In this document: piece after piece, positions 12,601 to 24,150 of the stretch
Numbering within the stretch: position 1 is the first letter of the stretch
Layout: each line of letters starts with the position of its first letter
Assembly: GCF_020921035.1 (NCBI RefSeq)
Contig: NC_063152.1
Location: 30,689,903 to 30,753,902 of the forward strand
Length of the DNA stretch: 64,000 nucleotides
Reading direction: 5' to 3'
From: Rhodamnia argentea
Lineage: Eukaryota > Streptophyta > Magnoliopsida > Myrtales > Myrtaceae
Notes under the pieces: model-generated
Database searches by the model: none
What the model saw: only the letters and a program-made list of their open reading frames with translations
What the model was told of the DNA's origin: nothing
Translations under genes and position numbers: made by a program

Positions 12601-15600
12601 ATGAAGATGCTGAAAAGTACCTTTTTTCCCTTAACTGGCACATAGTTTCTCTATTACCTCTATGATCGTCACTGGACATTACCTGATGAACTCTGGAGAA
12701 ACGTCGTAGATGACTTTGCAGCATCTTTTGGTGTAACCAGGCATTTGCTGCTGGAGTCTCTAACATTTTATCTCTTGGACGATCCCACAGATGAAGCTTT
12801 GAAGGTAAGTTGTTGGATGGGCAGGATATGCGGCTTTCCATTACTGTACTGTTGGTAATTTATTTTTGTCAGACAAATTTATGGTACTTTTTTCTTTGAG
12901 GTGGCATCATTACTAGCCTTCTATGTTTTGCGTTTGCACATCTAAACATCCAACCGGCGAACATTTCTCGGATTAACACCAGGAAGATAGAATTTCCTTC
13001 TGAGTCAATGCACAAAAAAGTCGTGGGGCAAATTGCAAAAATTGAAAAGGCCGGGGGCCAACTTGCCGCAATTCCAAAGAATTGGGGGGCAACTTGTAAT
13101 GCTCCCATACCTACATTTATTTCTAAGCATTTAAGTTTGAAAACAATGAAATATTTTATTATTGCAAAGTAATAAGGTGAAGTCCTTGCAACCAAGTTAA
13201 TCATTAATTATAAGAGGCTTCAGTTGCAAAACGGAGGAGTTTCTTTAAGGAATGAGACAGTAATACTCATCTGGGCAGCTTGTTCTTGTTTCAGGTGATT
13301 GTGAGTTTTGGATGTCTTGAGGATCCTTTATATTGAAGAGGGCTAGTCTTTGGTGTCACTTGTCAAAGTGTCATTATTCCCTGGACAATGCAAGTAGAGT
13401 GCAATCGAAGTTACTGAAAGCTAAAACGATAAAACTCTTCAAATATGTGTGCCAGCAAGTATTAGTGAAGTTTCATATCAATTTACTGGCCTTTTGGATA
13501 CTATGGTATTTTTTGGGGCCACAGAGAATGTGGAGATGTTGAATATTGTCTTTTTTTTTTTTTTCAGGAATTTGGTTGAGATTCTACTGGTTGGTTTTTT
13601 TTTTTTGTCACCGGAAAGATTCTATTGGTTTACAGTCTAATATTTATTCCCAAATTTACACTCCTTAGGAAGCTTGTCACCTTCTTCCAGAGATCTCAGG
13701 CCCAACAACTCATCCTAAGATTGCCCAAGTATTGTTAGAGAGAGGAATGCCAGATACAGCCCTGATGGTTTTACGTTGGTCTGGGCGCGATGGTGGATCA
13801 CAGTTAATCTCACTTCCTGAGGCCATTACTGCAGTTCGAGTTAGGGTGGAGTGTGGGCTGCTGACTGAGGCATTTACTTATCAGAGAACGCTTTGTTCCA
13901 AAGTCAGGGAAAGGAAGCTTAAGTATGAAGCTGCTGTTGATCCTTCCAATGCCATTACAGGTGAATGCAGGACTTGGGTGGAATGGATGGAAATTTTAGT
14001 CACTGAAATATGTTGCCTTTCCATTAGGAGAAAGCTTGTAGATCGAATGATAGAGTTGCCTTGGAACTCTGACGAGGAGAAGTATCTTCACAAGTGTCTA
14101 ATGGATTATGCAACCGATGACCCTTCAAGTATCATTGGAAATCTTCTCGTTGTTTTCTATCTCCAGGTAATCTAGTGGTATTTAGAGGAAACTGATAATT
14201 GAGTTGCAGTGTCTCAATATATGAATCACCATTTTTTTTCTGCTGATCACTCTGAGAATGACTATGAAATGGCACTTTGAGTGGCTTGACTACTTAACCA
14301 TAGTATATTAAATGCAAACGGTGGCAACAAGAATATTGCTTCACTTTGTCTCTCTGATTAATTTGTCAGATTTCGCTGATGCCATCAACAATTGTTTGCT
14401 ACCAAATATTGTTTGCTTCCCCCACAGAAATTTCTGTGTTTCCATCTGTTGGATGCTGGTTTGTTCCGTTGCTTTTACAGCATCTCTGGTAGTTGTTCGT
14501 CCCTTGTAGGTAGTTATAATTTTCTCTTTTGGGAATTTTACCCATTGGTCCAGGATATATCAGCTTTGAACTTGGGTCTCTTCCTTGGCCCGCCAACCTT
14601 CTTGCCTCTGGCCATTTGCCCAGGGAATTTTCTGTGAGAGCTAGTTAGTTATTTCATCAAACAAGAAAATTGTATGGCTGTTTAACTTGATTCCCACAAA
14701 TCCCTTGTATTCCATTGCAGCGACACAGGTATTCTGAGGCATACCAAGTTGATTGTGAGCTGCAGCGCCTGGAGCAGGAATTTGCATTGGCCACTTCAGC
14801 TAGTCAAGACGTGTTATCTAGAATGCAAGTAGCTAGTCACTGGAGAAAAGAGCTAGTGGTAAGCAGTCTATACTTGACCTTTTAGCTTCATGTTCAAAGG
14901 TGGCAAGTTGTTGGACAGTTGCTTCCGCTCTACTAGAGACGAGGACTCCAAGCATGTGAAGCCACCGTAGGTCGATTCTCATAGTAAGCTCAGTTGGCAC
15001 TGACATGTAATATGCAAGATACCTAAATGGAGGTCCTTATGAATGCTTATTTTAGAGTTTTTATCTTGATGTGGTGCTGTGCATGAAGAATGGTTTGTAG
15101 TCACTACTGCTGGAGAATAACTTGCAAGTGCTTGTACAAAACAGGAGAAGTGTATAGAGTTGTTGCCAGAGGTGCAGCAGCAACAAATAAAGAGTGAAAA
15201 GTTGCCCGACATTGCCGTCACCTGTGAAGATGCTCATATGCCTGAAGAATGTGATCTTCGGCTTGAACATAGGCCTATTCCTTACAGTTCTTCAATTCCT
15301 TTAGCTGTGGATTCTTCTGTTATCTTAAATGAGGTGATGACGCCTTCCTCAAAACAATCTGATTTGGTGAATCCTATCAAACTACCTGTATCCAGTGCCA
15401 AGTTTGCAGTTGGACTTGGTAACACTGACTGGGCTTCAGTTTCCGGAGAGTCATTGCTTTTGAATACAGAAAGAGGCTCAAAGCTTCTTGGCAGAAGTTT
15501 AAAAAATGATCCATCAACATCTGGAGCTTTTGATTTCAAACCTGCCTCACCATTGCAAAGGTTTCCTAGAGGTTCACCCAAGTTTCGTCAGAAGAGTTGG

Positions 15601-16168
15601 CCCCAGGGCAATTTGTCTCATCATATTTTCTCAGTGGTAGAACCAAATGGATTCAGCGACGAAGTCCAGAGAAGTAGTCATTTACACTCTCAATCACCAA
15701 TGGCGAATTCTCGGTCTTCACCTGCTAGCCACCGCGGTCTATTGAGAAGTTCTAAGCAGGACCTTCACAAAACAGTATCTGGCAAAAGGGTCCATTCAGA
15801 GGCCGATGGCGTGCCTTGGAATGCTGTTTCTTCAGATGATCTAATGGACATCTCTTGGAGGTAACACGACCGCTCTCCTCTGTTTGTTTGAATATCTAAC
15901 TCTTATTGTGCCTCCATGTTGCTTTTGCACGTAACTGCATATTTTATAATCGGTCTTTTGATACATCTCCATGGTACGGTTTCTAACTCTCAGCAGTGGT
16001 GAGAAATCTTTGGCGGTCGAGGATGAGAATCAAGCTCGAGCACTGAGATGGAGATCCGATGAAACTAGTGATGAAGAAGAGGAGCCACATCAGCAGAGAT
16101 TTGTGGGGACAACTCCTTACCGATCTCCCGTTACTGCAATTCGAAGAAGCAGATTTGCCAGGAGATGA
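9659..16168 (+). CDS. HOS1: E3 ubiquitin ligase HOS1
   Basis: Ten coding exons: 9659-9760, 10383-10770, 11072-11206, 11301-11476, 12124-12528, 12646-12804, 13669-14166, 14721-14858, 15145-15860, 15994-16168. They join in frame to 963 residues; the Arabidopsis protein is about 930. HOS1 is a RING-type ligase that targets the cold regulator ICE1. It also associates with the nuclear pore and influences flowering and mRNA export. The atypical RING lies at about residues 66-97 (Cys66, Cys77, His79, Cys83, Cys86, Cys90, Cys93, Cys96), just after the conserved block EALEHLASVDLVDLCNEAK. The ELYS-like helical region follows, including WCIRHEF and LMVLRWSGRDGG. The tail is Ser-rich and ends with an acidic SDETSDEEEE block. 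Every junction keeps frame. The last exon has a tandem CAGCAG acceptor. The start is the first ATG after a CT-rich leader. Identity is very likely. Confidence 0.95.
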
Positions 16169-17282
16169 TGATTGCATGGATTCATTTTGCATTGAGCTCC
16201 CTTGTTACTTGCGATTGATCTTCCTGTTTGGAAGCGGGACAAATATAAAACAGCTGTAACTTTTGCCTGAAGTGGGTTCATGCCAAACTTTTGCAGCTTC
16301 GACTTGGTGAAGGAGCTGCTATTATGTATGTCCTTATGTATAATTCCCCCGGAGTCTCCTGCGTGGAGTTCTCGATCGGGGAACGAGCTTGAGCAGTTGC
16401 CGTGTTCTTACATCTTCAGAGTGACTCATGGCACATAGCATTTTATGTCAGTCTCGGCAAAATTTTTGTGAACCTGTAACCGGATCTGAGTGCCTTGAGA
16501 TCATTTTGATTAAGAGATTTTGAGCGTCTAGGCAAAGCAGAGCTTTCTGGTGCTCGTCTTGATATGGCAGAACTAGTTCGACCGGGAGTCACTTGACTCC
16601 ATTCAAAAGCATCTCAATAGGAACATATCAATTGCAGGCAGGATAGCGGGAAAGCTGTTCAAGAAACGATGGATCAGAGAAATGGAGTGAAGGATGTTGC
16701 ATCTTCCCGTCACACCATAATACTGCCTCGAGGGCTTTGTTTTCTTTCTTTTCTTGTGAGTAATCGAACTGTTCATTCGTATTTTTCTTTTGGTGCCAAA
16801 TCATGCTTCAATCGGGTCGTTCACTACACTAGCTAGCCATGCGACGGCAACGGAGGAGGCGGCAGCGGCATCAATGATTGGTCATTGAGCGGGGTGGCGG
16901 TTGTCTGGTGAATGGTGGGAAATGGTCTGTAGAAATAGAATTGTGGTTCAGAGTAGGAAGTGAATTTCAATGATGCAAAGGGGAAATTTAATTTCGCGGA
17001 CAGAATTTATAATGCTTCAAATCACTCTCCCTTGAAGAGAGAATAAGGACAATTGTGGTGGAAAATAGAATGAATTTGGCTTTCTTTTTCAATTCTCTCT
17101 ACTTACGAAGGAAATAAAATTTCAACGCGAGAAATCAACTTGAAAAGTCAAACAAGGATAACCTCTGCACGTCTTCTTCCACTTCCCTCTTTCCAAAACG
17201 CACCGTCGTCGGTGTCGAGGGACAAGGCTCACATCGCGGTGCACTGTCGGCGGAGCTGTGAGAAGGTTGAAGAAAGAATATT
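16169..17282. other. HOS1 3' UTR and dioxygenase promoter region
   Basis: No gene is supported. The first several hundred bases should be HOS1 3' UTR and the remainder the promoter and leader of the downstream dioxygenase. The two genes run in the same direction about 1.1 kb apart. Confidence 0.5.
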
Positions 17283-20200
17283 ATGGCGGCGGCTCTGAAA
17301 CTTCCAATCATAGACTTGTCTTCGCCGGACCGCCTGTCCTCCGCCACTTCAATACGCCAGGTTTCTTTCTGCCTTAGCGCTGCGCGGACGGACTCGTTCC
17401 TGTCTTTCCCGTTCCTGTTTGCTTCTGTCAGAGCAGAACGAAGCTCGTGGCTTCGTCGAGCTCTCGGGTCCCCGTTTTAGCTGTGTCCAAAACGAGTGAC
17501 CGCCAGTGGTTTTCGAGTTGGTCGGTGGCTGGGGACCGACATTGGGTGATCTTTGTGTGCAAAATTGCAATTAGCATCATTGCCACTGCTGTAGTTAACA
17601 TCATTGACATGGCTGCGATTGCACCTGTAATTGTTTTTTTTTAAATCGTTGACCTAACACTATTTTTGTTCGGAGGGTTTTAGGAGGAAGAGAAAGGGTT
17701 TTACATAATCGTGTTTGAACTGAGGGAAAGAGACGGAAAGGAGTAGAATTGATGAGGAGAGATCAATAGGGATTGATCTGGTTAATTTTATGTACATTTT
17801 AAATCTGTTTGAATCTCGGCATAGGGAATTGGAGAGATTCCGAGATTTGGAGATTGTTTATGTATTACTTAACAAATATGTTCTCTTTTTCTCATTTATA
17901 CACTTATTCTGCATCAATTTATAAATGCAGATGATACATTTTTTCATCTCATTTCCCTCGCTAGCATCCATAATCACTCCATCCAAATTGAGTGTAAAGC
18001 TTATTGTCTTAAAGAGTCTCTCCAGTCATTTCATGTAACGCAACTTTATAGTGCAAGGAAAAATGCGAATTGGTATTCAGATTGGCTTGAATTACTCTTT
18101 GTCGTTCATTTGGTGTGTGTGAGAAGACCATCTCAGAACTCAGAAATGTGCGCATGTGAATTGGATTGCAGGCTTGTATAGAGTATGGCTTCTTTTACCT
18201 GGTGAATCATGGCGTTAAGGAAGAGTTGCTCACCAAAGTGCTCGAGGAAAGCAATAAGTTCTTCTCATTACCCTTGGAAGAGAAAATGAAATTGGCTCGG
18301 AAGGAACATAGAGGCTACACTCCCTTGTATGCTGAGATCCTAGACCCTTCCTCAAACTCCAAAGGTCTCTCTCTCTCTCTCTCACGCACACACACACTCA
18401 TACATCCTAACCAATATGGAGATGTATTATAATTTCGGTATTACTGGTTGGTTATCCGTTGTTAAGGACAGAAAAACAGGTTGGTTATTACTTACAGGTC
18501 TGTGATTCCATTAGGTGACCCAAAAGAGAGTTACTACATTGGCCCTCTAGAAGATTCTTCGCATCAAAAGAATCTGAACCAATGGCCTCCTGAAGGTATG
18601 GTTTGTTGAATATATTTGCTCATATTCAAATGGATTGCTTTTCATTGGGGCATTGTATACAGTAGTATTATCATGACAACATCTAAGTCGACCGCATCTC
18701 ACTGTGAGCAACTATACTATTCCTCTAACACCATTGCGCTTAACTTTGTCTGCTTCATCATCATCATCATCATCATAAGGGTTATCCCAGTGCTATGCAA
18801 GAAATCGTTAAACGCGGACTTTTGTATGAGCAGTGTTTGAAATTTCTTTCCCCTTCTAGTGAATTCCAGATATGATGCCATCTTGGAAATCTACAATGGA
18901 ATCCTACTTCAGAGAAGTAGAGTAAGTTCTTAATACTTGCTTATTGTTGATGCTGTTGCATGTTGATCAACCTGGAAGTAGTTACATTATTGTTCATTTT
19001 AGAGCTTGTACCTAGCGATTTTGTTTTCCCAAAAAGGCCATTCTTTGGAAAATTGTAAGAATTTCCAATTATTGGAATTTTTAGACTAGACAAAAAATCC
19101 TTAATCTATTTCCGGAACAAAGAGATGTGTCTCACCAAGTTAAATGACTTCTGATACTCATTCTACTCTAGCTCTTTTGCTATGCGATATGTTGTTACTT
19201 GGGCGTAAATTTTCAGAAGAATGATGTGGGTCAAGTGGATGTCCAATTTTAGGAAAAGAAGAAATATTGAGAGGAGGCACAAATAGTTTCCGTCTGTTTC
19301 TTGTTCACTGTGTGTATTTCTGTAATTGGTTGTCTCTCTCACATGATGAATTTTCATTTTTACCATAACTTACTATTTCTACTGGTATGATGGACTTTTT
19401 TACTAGGTCTGTAGGGAGAAAGCTTCTCTCTTTGATTGCTACGTCACTGAACCTGGAGAATGACTTCTTTGAGAAAATAGGGGCTTTAAACAAACCTAGC
19501 GCATTCCTTCGTCTTCTACACTATCCAGGTCCAGTGGTGCACTCATCTCTCTGATTTTCGTGGCTAATGAGTAAATATCATTGTTCATTGCCTCGGATCA
19601 GTTCTGAACTTATTTCAAATCCTATTGAACTTGACCTGTGCATGACTGGCTAGATGATATGATGAATCAAGAGGAAACTCATATGAGGAGTGTTCTTCTA
19701 ATATGAAATGTTAAAAAATGATCATATGGCATCATATATCAAGATATGTTCTAGTTGTGAATTTGGTAAATGTCGTTTAGACTTTTAAAATAGCATGGTT
19801 GTTCTTTTACATTGAAGCAAATGAGAACCCAAAGTGACAATCGTCGTGGAATTAATTTCAGGTGAAGTAATGATTTCCGAAGAAGAAATTTGTGGTGCAT
19901 CTGCACATTCTGATTATGGAATGGTCACTCTACTGGCAACTGATGGAGTTCCAGGGCTGCAGGCATGTCGGCTTTAATATACTTCAGTTCTCAAGCATGA
20001 TAATCTTAAATTTTTGTCACGGGGACAAATGAATGAAGCCTATCTGCAGGTCTGCAGAGATAAAGATAACCACCAGCGATGCTGGGAGGATGTTCCTCAT
20101 ATAAATGGGTGAGTTTGTTATCCTCAAGCAATTTATCTTTAGAACTTTAAGACGAATGATGACTTTGTTATGAGTATTCTCAATATTTTTAACATAACAT

Positions 20201-22503
20201 CCCTGAGTGGATTAGGAGCATTACATTGACTGTTGCTTTAAAGTCGTATTTCTGGTTTGTCTTGGTGAACTGCTGATGATCCATCCCGTAGATTATCCAA
20301 AGGCTTACAGCTCTCTTTCCGACTAGTTCTGTCGTTTATTGTACTGTTTCTGTTGGCTCTCTTGTGGTGTCTTCTCTTTTTAGGAATACAATACAAGCAG
20401 AAGAAGATGAAAGAAGCACTAGCATAGAAGTTATCTGTCTACTCTCATGATGACCGAGTTGGCTATGCTTTGTTTTGCAGGGCATTCATTGTAAATATTG
20501 GCGACATGATGGAGAGGTGGACTAACTGTTTGTTCAGGTAATCAAAAACCAGAAAAACCAGATTTAGCAAGTTTTTTAGGAAGATAAAGTATCTTTTAAG
20601 TTTTGGAGTTTCTCTTACTCTCAGGTCAACACTTCACAGAGTGATGCCAGCGGGACAAGAACGCTATTCAGTAATTTACTTATCTGCTATCTGTTCGCTT
20701 GTCATTCTTCTGTTTCCAAGTTCTAAGGCATTGTCTTTACACTTATCCAATAGTTAGAGGAGATAGTATCAGCGAGTTGAGAAGATATTCCTTCATCAAT
20801 ACTTCTGACATGCTCCTGATAAGTCAATATGTCTTTCATCCCCTCTAGTTGAACTGAATATAAAACTAAGCTAAAGTCTTCGTTTCTCATGCTTAAGAGA
20901 CCAATAATTGCCAAAAGGAAGTGATGGAACAGAAGCCATGTCTATTGCATCTTAATTTCTTTATTACTGGATTGTGATTTCTTGTGAACTATGTATTTTC
21001 ATTCTCGTTGTTTCTATCACATTGAAATTGTCAAATTTAAGTACTAGCATCATTTTGTTTGTACGAAGGATATGTTCCTCTTACCCCCTGAAACCTGGTT
21101 TAAATGGGCTTGTGAAGTTGCGTGTTAATTTAGCTTTATCATTTCAGTATTTCGCGTGTGTTAAGTGATCCTTCTGTCGAATGAATCATATCTCTACCTT
21201 GATTGTTGAATGCTCTAATAGTCGAGATTGTCGGGCTATGATAATTCAAATGCATGAGAATGTTGCTCGCAACCCATTTCTAGCATTTCCACATTAAAAA
21301 ATACTTCCAACCTAAGAATTTCATCCCTAAGGATTTGTTTGTGCTCTTTCAATCAGAGCAGGAAAGCAATAAAGTTTTCCTTGTGCCATCTTTTTCTCCT
21401 GGCCTTTCATGTTTTTTCTTCTTTCTTCAGTAGATGCATGCTTACTGAATACCACTTCAGGTTCCTCGTTTTTCTTGTTTTTCCTCACTTCAAATACTTA
21501 ATGCGATGAAAGTTAGAATGTTTCTGTTTTGTCTTGAGACTAGAGTCCATGAAAAGAGCACTAACTGAGTGGGTGGGCCATGTGAATGATAGCATATTTA
21601 TGGTGATGTAGAATATGGTACTTTATTGAATGTGTAGATGCTAGAATTTTGTATATTCCTCTTCACCATTGTCTATTAGTACTTAGAATAAATTCTCTCA
21701 TATTGTCAGAAAATCTTCTTAATTATAGGGGAGACATGGTAACTGTTAATTTGATATTGCATCCTCTGCAGATGGCTTTTTTCTTTGATCCAAACGAAGA
21801 TTGTGTGGTAGAGTGCTTAAAAAGTTGCTGCAGTGACTTGTTTCCTCCAAGGTATCACTGCAACTGCCCACGTGGAGGTGTTCTTCATTAGCACTATTGA
21901 CCTAGCAATTACATATTTTATGCACGCCACTGCAACGGCAAACTAGCCTGTTTCTGACTAGCACATTCAACACCTAGAAATATAAAGCAAAAATGACCTG
22001 ATGGTTCAAATTGCAACTAAATGGTAGCAAGATTTTGGTAGCTGGAGATGCATAAGCGTAGGACAAACAAAGTTTTTTCTCGGTATATCTTCTTTCGTGG
22101 GAGATTGCACATGTATAAGGATTTGGTGTAAGGTTGCTTTTCGTAAAATTGTTCCTGAAAGCAAACATCAATGGCTTGTAATAGGTACATATGGATGCAG
22201 AATGGTAGTCATATGCATATCCAATGTTGTCCTTTTTCGCTTCCCTTAATAAGCATGTGACTTGTTCTTGTTAGGAAGTAGGAAACTGCTGGCTGTTGAT
22301 TATTTGGGGCATAGCGATCTTTGTGGGGGAATAAACGTATTCGAGTTTGGTGTGATATACTTATATGGTTAAAAGTGCTTCACTGGTGTTCTGGACGCCT
22401 GGAACGACAACTTTGATTGAACTTACTTTGTGCGTGCAGGTTTCCTCCGATTCGGAGTGGAGAATACTTGAGAGAACGGTTCCGGCTCACATATGGAGCG
22501 TAG
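17283..22503 (+). CDS. 2-oxoglutarate/Fe(II)-dependent dioxygenase
   Basis: Eleven coding exons: 17283-17360, 18172-18364, 18515-18595, 18870-18921, 19407-19528, 19862-19962, 20050-20108, 20481-20537, 20625-20670, 21772-21851, 22440-22503. The product is 310 residues, near the usual length. These soluble enzymes couple oxidative decarboxylation of 2-oxoglutarate to oxidation of a small substrate. The N-terminal DIOX_N part includes YGFFYLVNHGV and FFSLPLEEKMKLA. The iron ligands are His191 and Asp193 (AHSDYG) and His252 (STLHRV); Arg261-x-Ser263 (ERYS) binds 2-oxoglutarate. All are intact. The sequence is closest in my memory to Arabidopsis At1g35190 and At4g16765/At4g16770; the substrate is not known to me. 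Exon 4 uses the second of two AGs ten bases apart, since the first breaks the frame. The intron after 19962 starts with GC. The domain call is firm, the substrate open. Confidence 0.92.
18756..18779. repeat. (ATC)n microsatellite in dioxygenase intron 3
   Basis: A short run of about seven ATC/TCA triplets within the intron between exons 3 and 4. No function is indicated. Confidence 0.8.
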
Positions 22504-23787
22504 TTTAACTCTTGTCCAAGCAAACCGAAGTGTCCTACATTAAACTATTATTTGGAGTGTCAATAGTAACATGACGTTCGACCGGGCATTTCGACTTCTA
22601 CTCTGACGCCATACATATCTGGGTCCGCACATGACCAGTACGATGATTAGGGTACAATTTCACTTCGTTTCCTCCTTGTCTTCTCGGCTCTCCCCCTTGG
22701 TCGCAGCTCTCCTTCATGCTAGAGCTTTCTCGCTCCCCACCTTGTTGAACCAGAGGTAATCAGTTTCCGATTTGGTCCAGTTCCTAGACAGTCCAATGGA
22801 ACCGGTCACATATGCTTGAAACAAATACTCACATTTTAAATGTGAGAAGTACCCCTACTAATTTAAGAGTTGAAATGATTTTTTCAAAAATTTTAAGAAA
22901 TAAAATGAGGACTAAAAAAAATTGTCGGTTTAGTTCGGGCGGTCCTGGTTCCTCTTCAGAACTGGGAATTGAATTGACAATTACTGGTTTCGTTTTTATG
23001 GAATTTAAACAAATCGGCTGGTCTGATCCGATTGGTTCTTTTTGCTCATTCTTAGTTGAACCTCATTTGGAAAAACGAACCGATGCTACAGCGACAAGTA
23101 TTGGAAGATGAGATGAGCCACTGCCTATGGGGACATGAGTAGGACTAATGAGCTAAGTTATGCTGTTCCTCTTTTTTTTTTTTTTCAAAAATCTACAATA
23201 TTTGATGAGCATTTGATAAAATTTCAATCTAAAAGTTGGTAACTTACTAATGAGTCGGACATTCACCTTTGGTTGGTCACATATTGATAAGTGAAAGCTT
23301 TTGGAGACTTCTAAAGAGTCGGTAATTTTCTCCAATATTTATTTTTGTATCATCGACTTATCAATTTTCGTAGTCAACAGTAACATTCAAAAATGCACAT
23401 TGGTAATCCACCGATCGATGTATATTGGCAAATCCAAATTAGTATTTTCTTATACATGATTAATGAATTTTCATATGCATCCGTAAGATTCAAATATATG
23501 TTGGCAATCCGCTAATTTATTAGACATTGGTAACTCCTGAAAAGTTATACAGATGTTAATATCTATGATATCTTTAAATAAGTCCGTCTTAAATTTTCAT
23601 AACCTGAACCAACATCGATACGGGAATGGGTATACTAAGGGCGGTTCACAAAGGGAGAGGAAGTACCCGATGGAGCGGGAAATCGGTTTTTGTAATGCGC
23701 TCGGCTTTCATTAGATGTCGGATATAGTTCTCGCAATTTGGCATAGAATCTAGAATCGTTGCACTTCCCGCTCAACGAGTAGTTGAA
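22504..23787. other. Intergenic DNA between dioxygenase and OFUT30
   Basis: No coding exon is supported. The first part should be the 3' UTR of the dioxygenase gene. The rest is AT-rich with a T run near 23171-23184, and nothing else is recognisable. Confidence 0.5.
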
Positions 23788-24025
23788 TTTCATTTATTTC
23801 ATGAAAAATCAATAATTTAAAAAATATTTTTTAAAAAACTGATTGCTTATACCGCTAAAAATAATTAATCAATGAAAAATATTTCTACCGTCGATAATAA
23901 TTTATGTTTAAGTATTTTTGTAAATAATGAAAATATTTTTTATTCGTGTATTTTCGGAAGTGATATGAGCAATTACTTTTCGATTTTTTTAATTATTTAT
24001 TTCTTACGAAATAGACAAAGCCTAA
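23788..24025. repeat. MITE-like element upstream of OFUT30 (copy B)
   Basis: Begins near TTCATTTATTTCATGAAAAA and ends near TTCTTACGAAATAGACAAAG, diverged forms of the family termini. It shares internal words with copies at 9035-9246 and 28144-28415, such as AATAATTTATGTTTAAGTAT and GAAAATATTTTTTA. It ends about 90 bases before the OFUT30 start codon, so it may supply promoter or leader sequence. An open frame runs from it into the OFUT30 frame, but it need not be translated. Confidence 0.5.
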
Positions 24026-24090
24026 GATTGATTTGGAATCCGGTTTTTGCAAAGAACGAGTCAGAACGGGCCATCGACCATGAAGAAATC

Positions 24091-24150
24091 AACACCGTCG
24101 TCACTCTCGCCGTCGAAATGAACACCATCGTCGCTCTCGCCGGTCGATCT
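24091..24150. repeat. Imperfect 30-bp tandem duplication at the OFUT30 start
   Basis: The 30 bases beginning AACACCGTCGTCACTCTCGC at 24091 are repeated with few changes from 24121 (AACACCATCGTCGCTCTCGC). The main start codon at 24118-24120 lies at the junction of the two copies. Confidence 0.7.

Noticed and set aside
18858-18869. Upstream AG (18858-18859) as the exon 4 acceptor in the dioxygenase gene
   Set aside because: It shifts the frame by one base and loses the DMMPSWKSTM block; the AG ten bases on keeps it.
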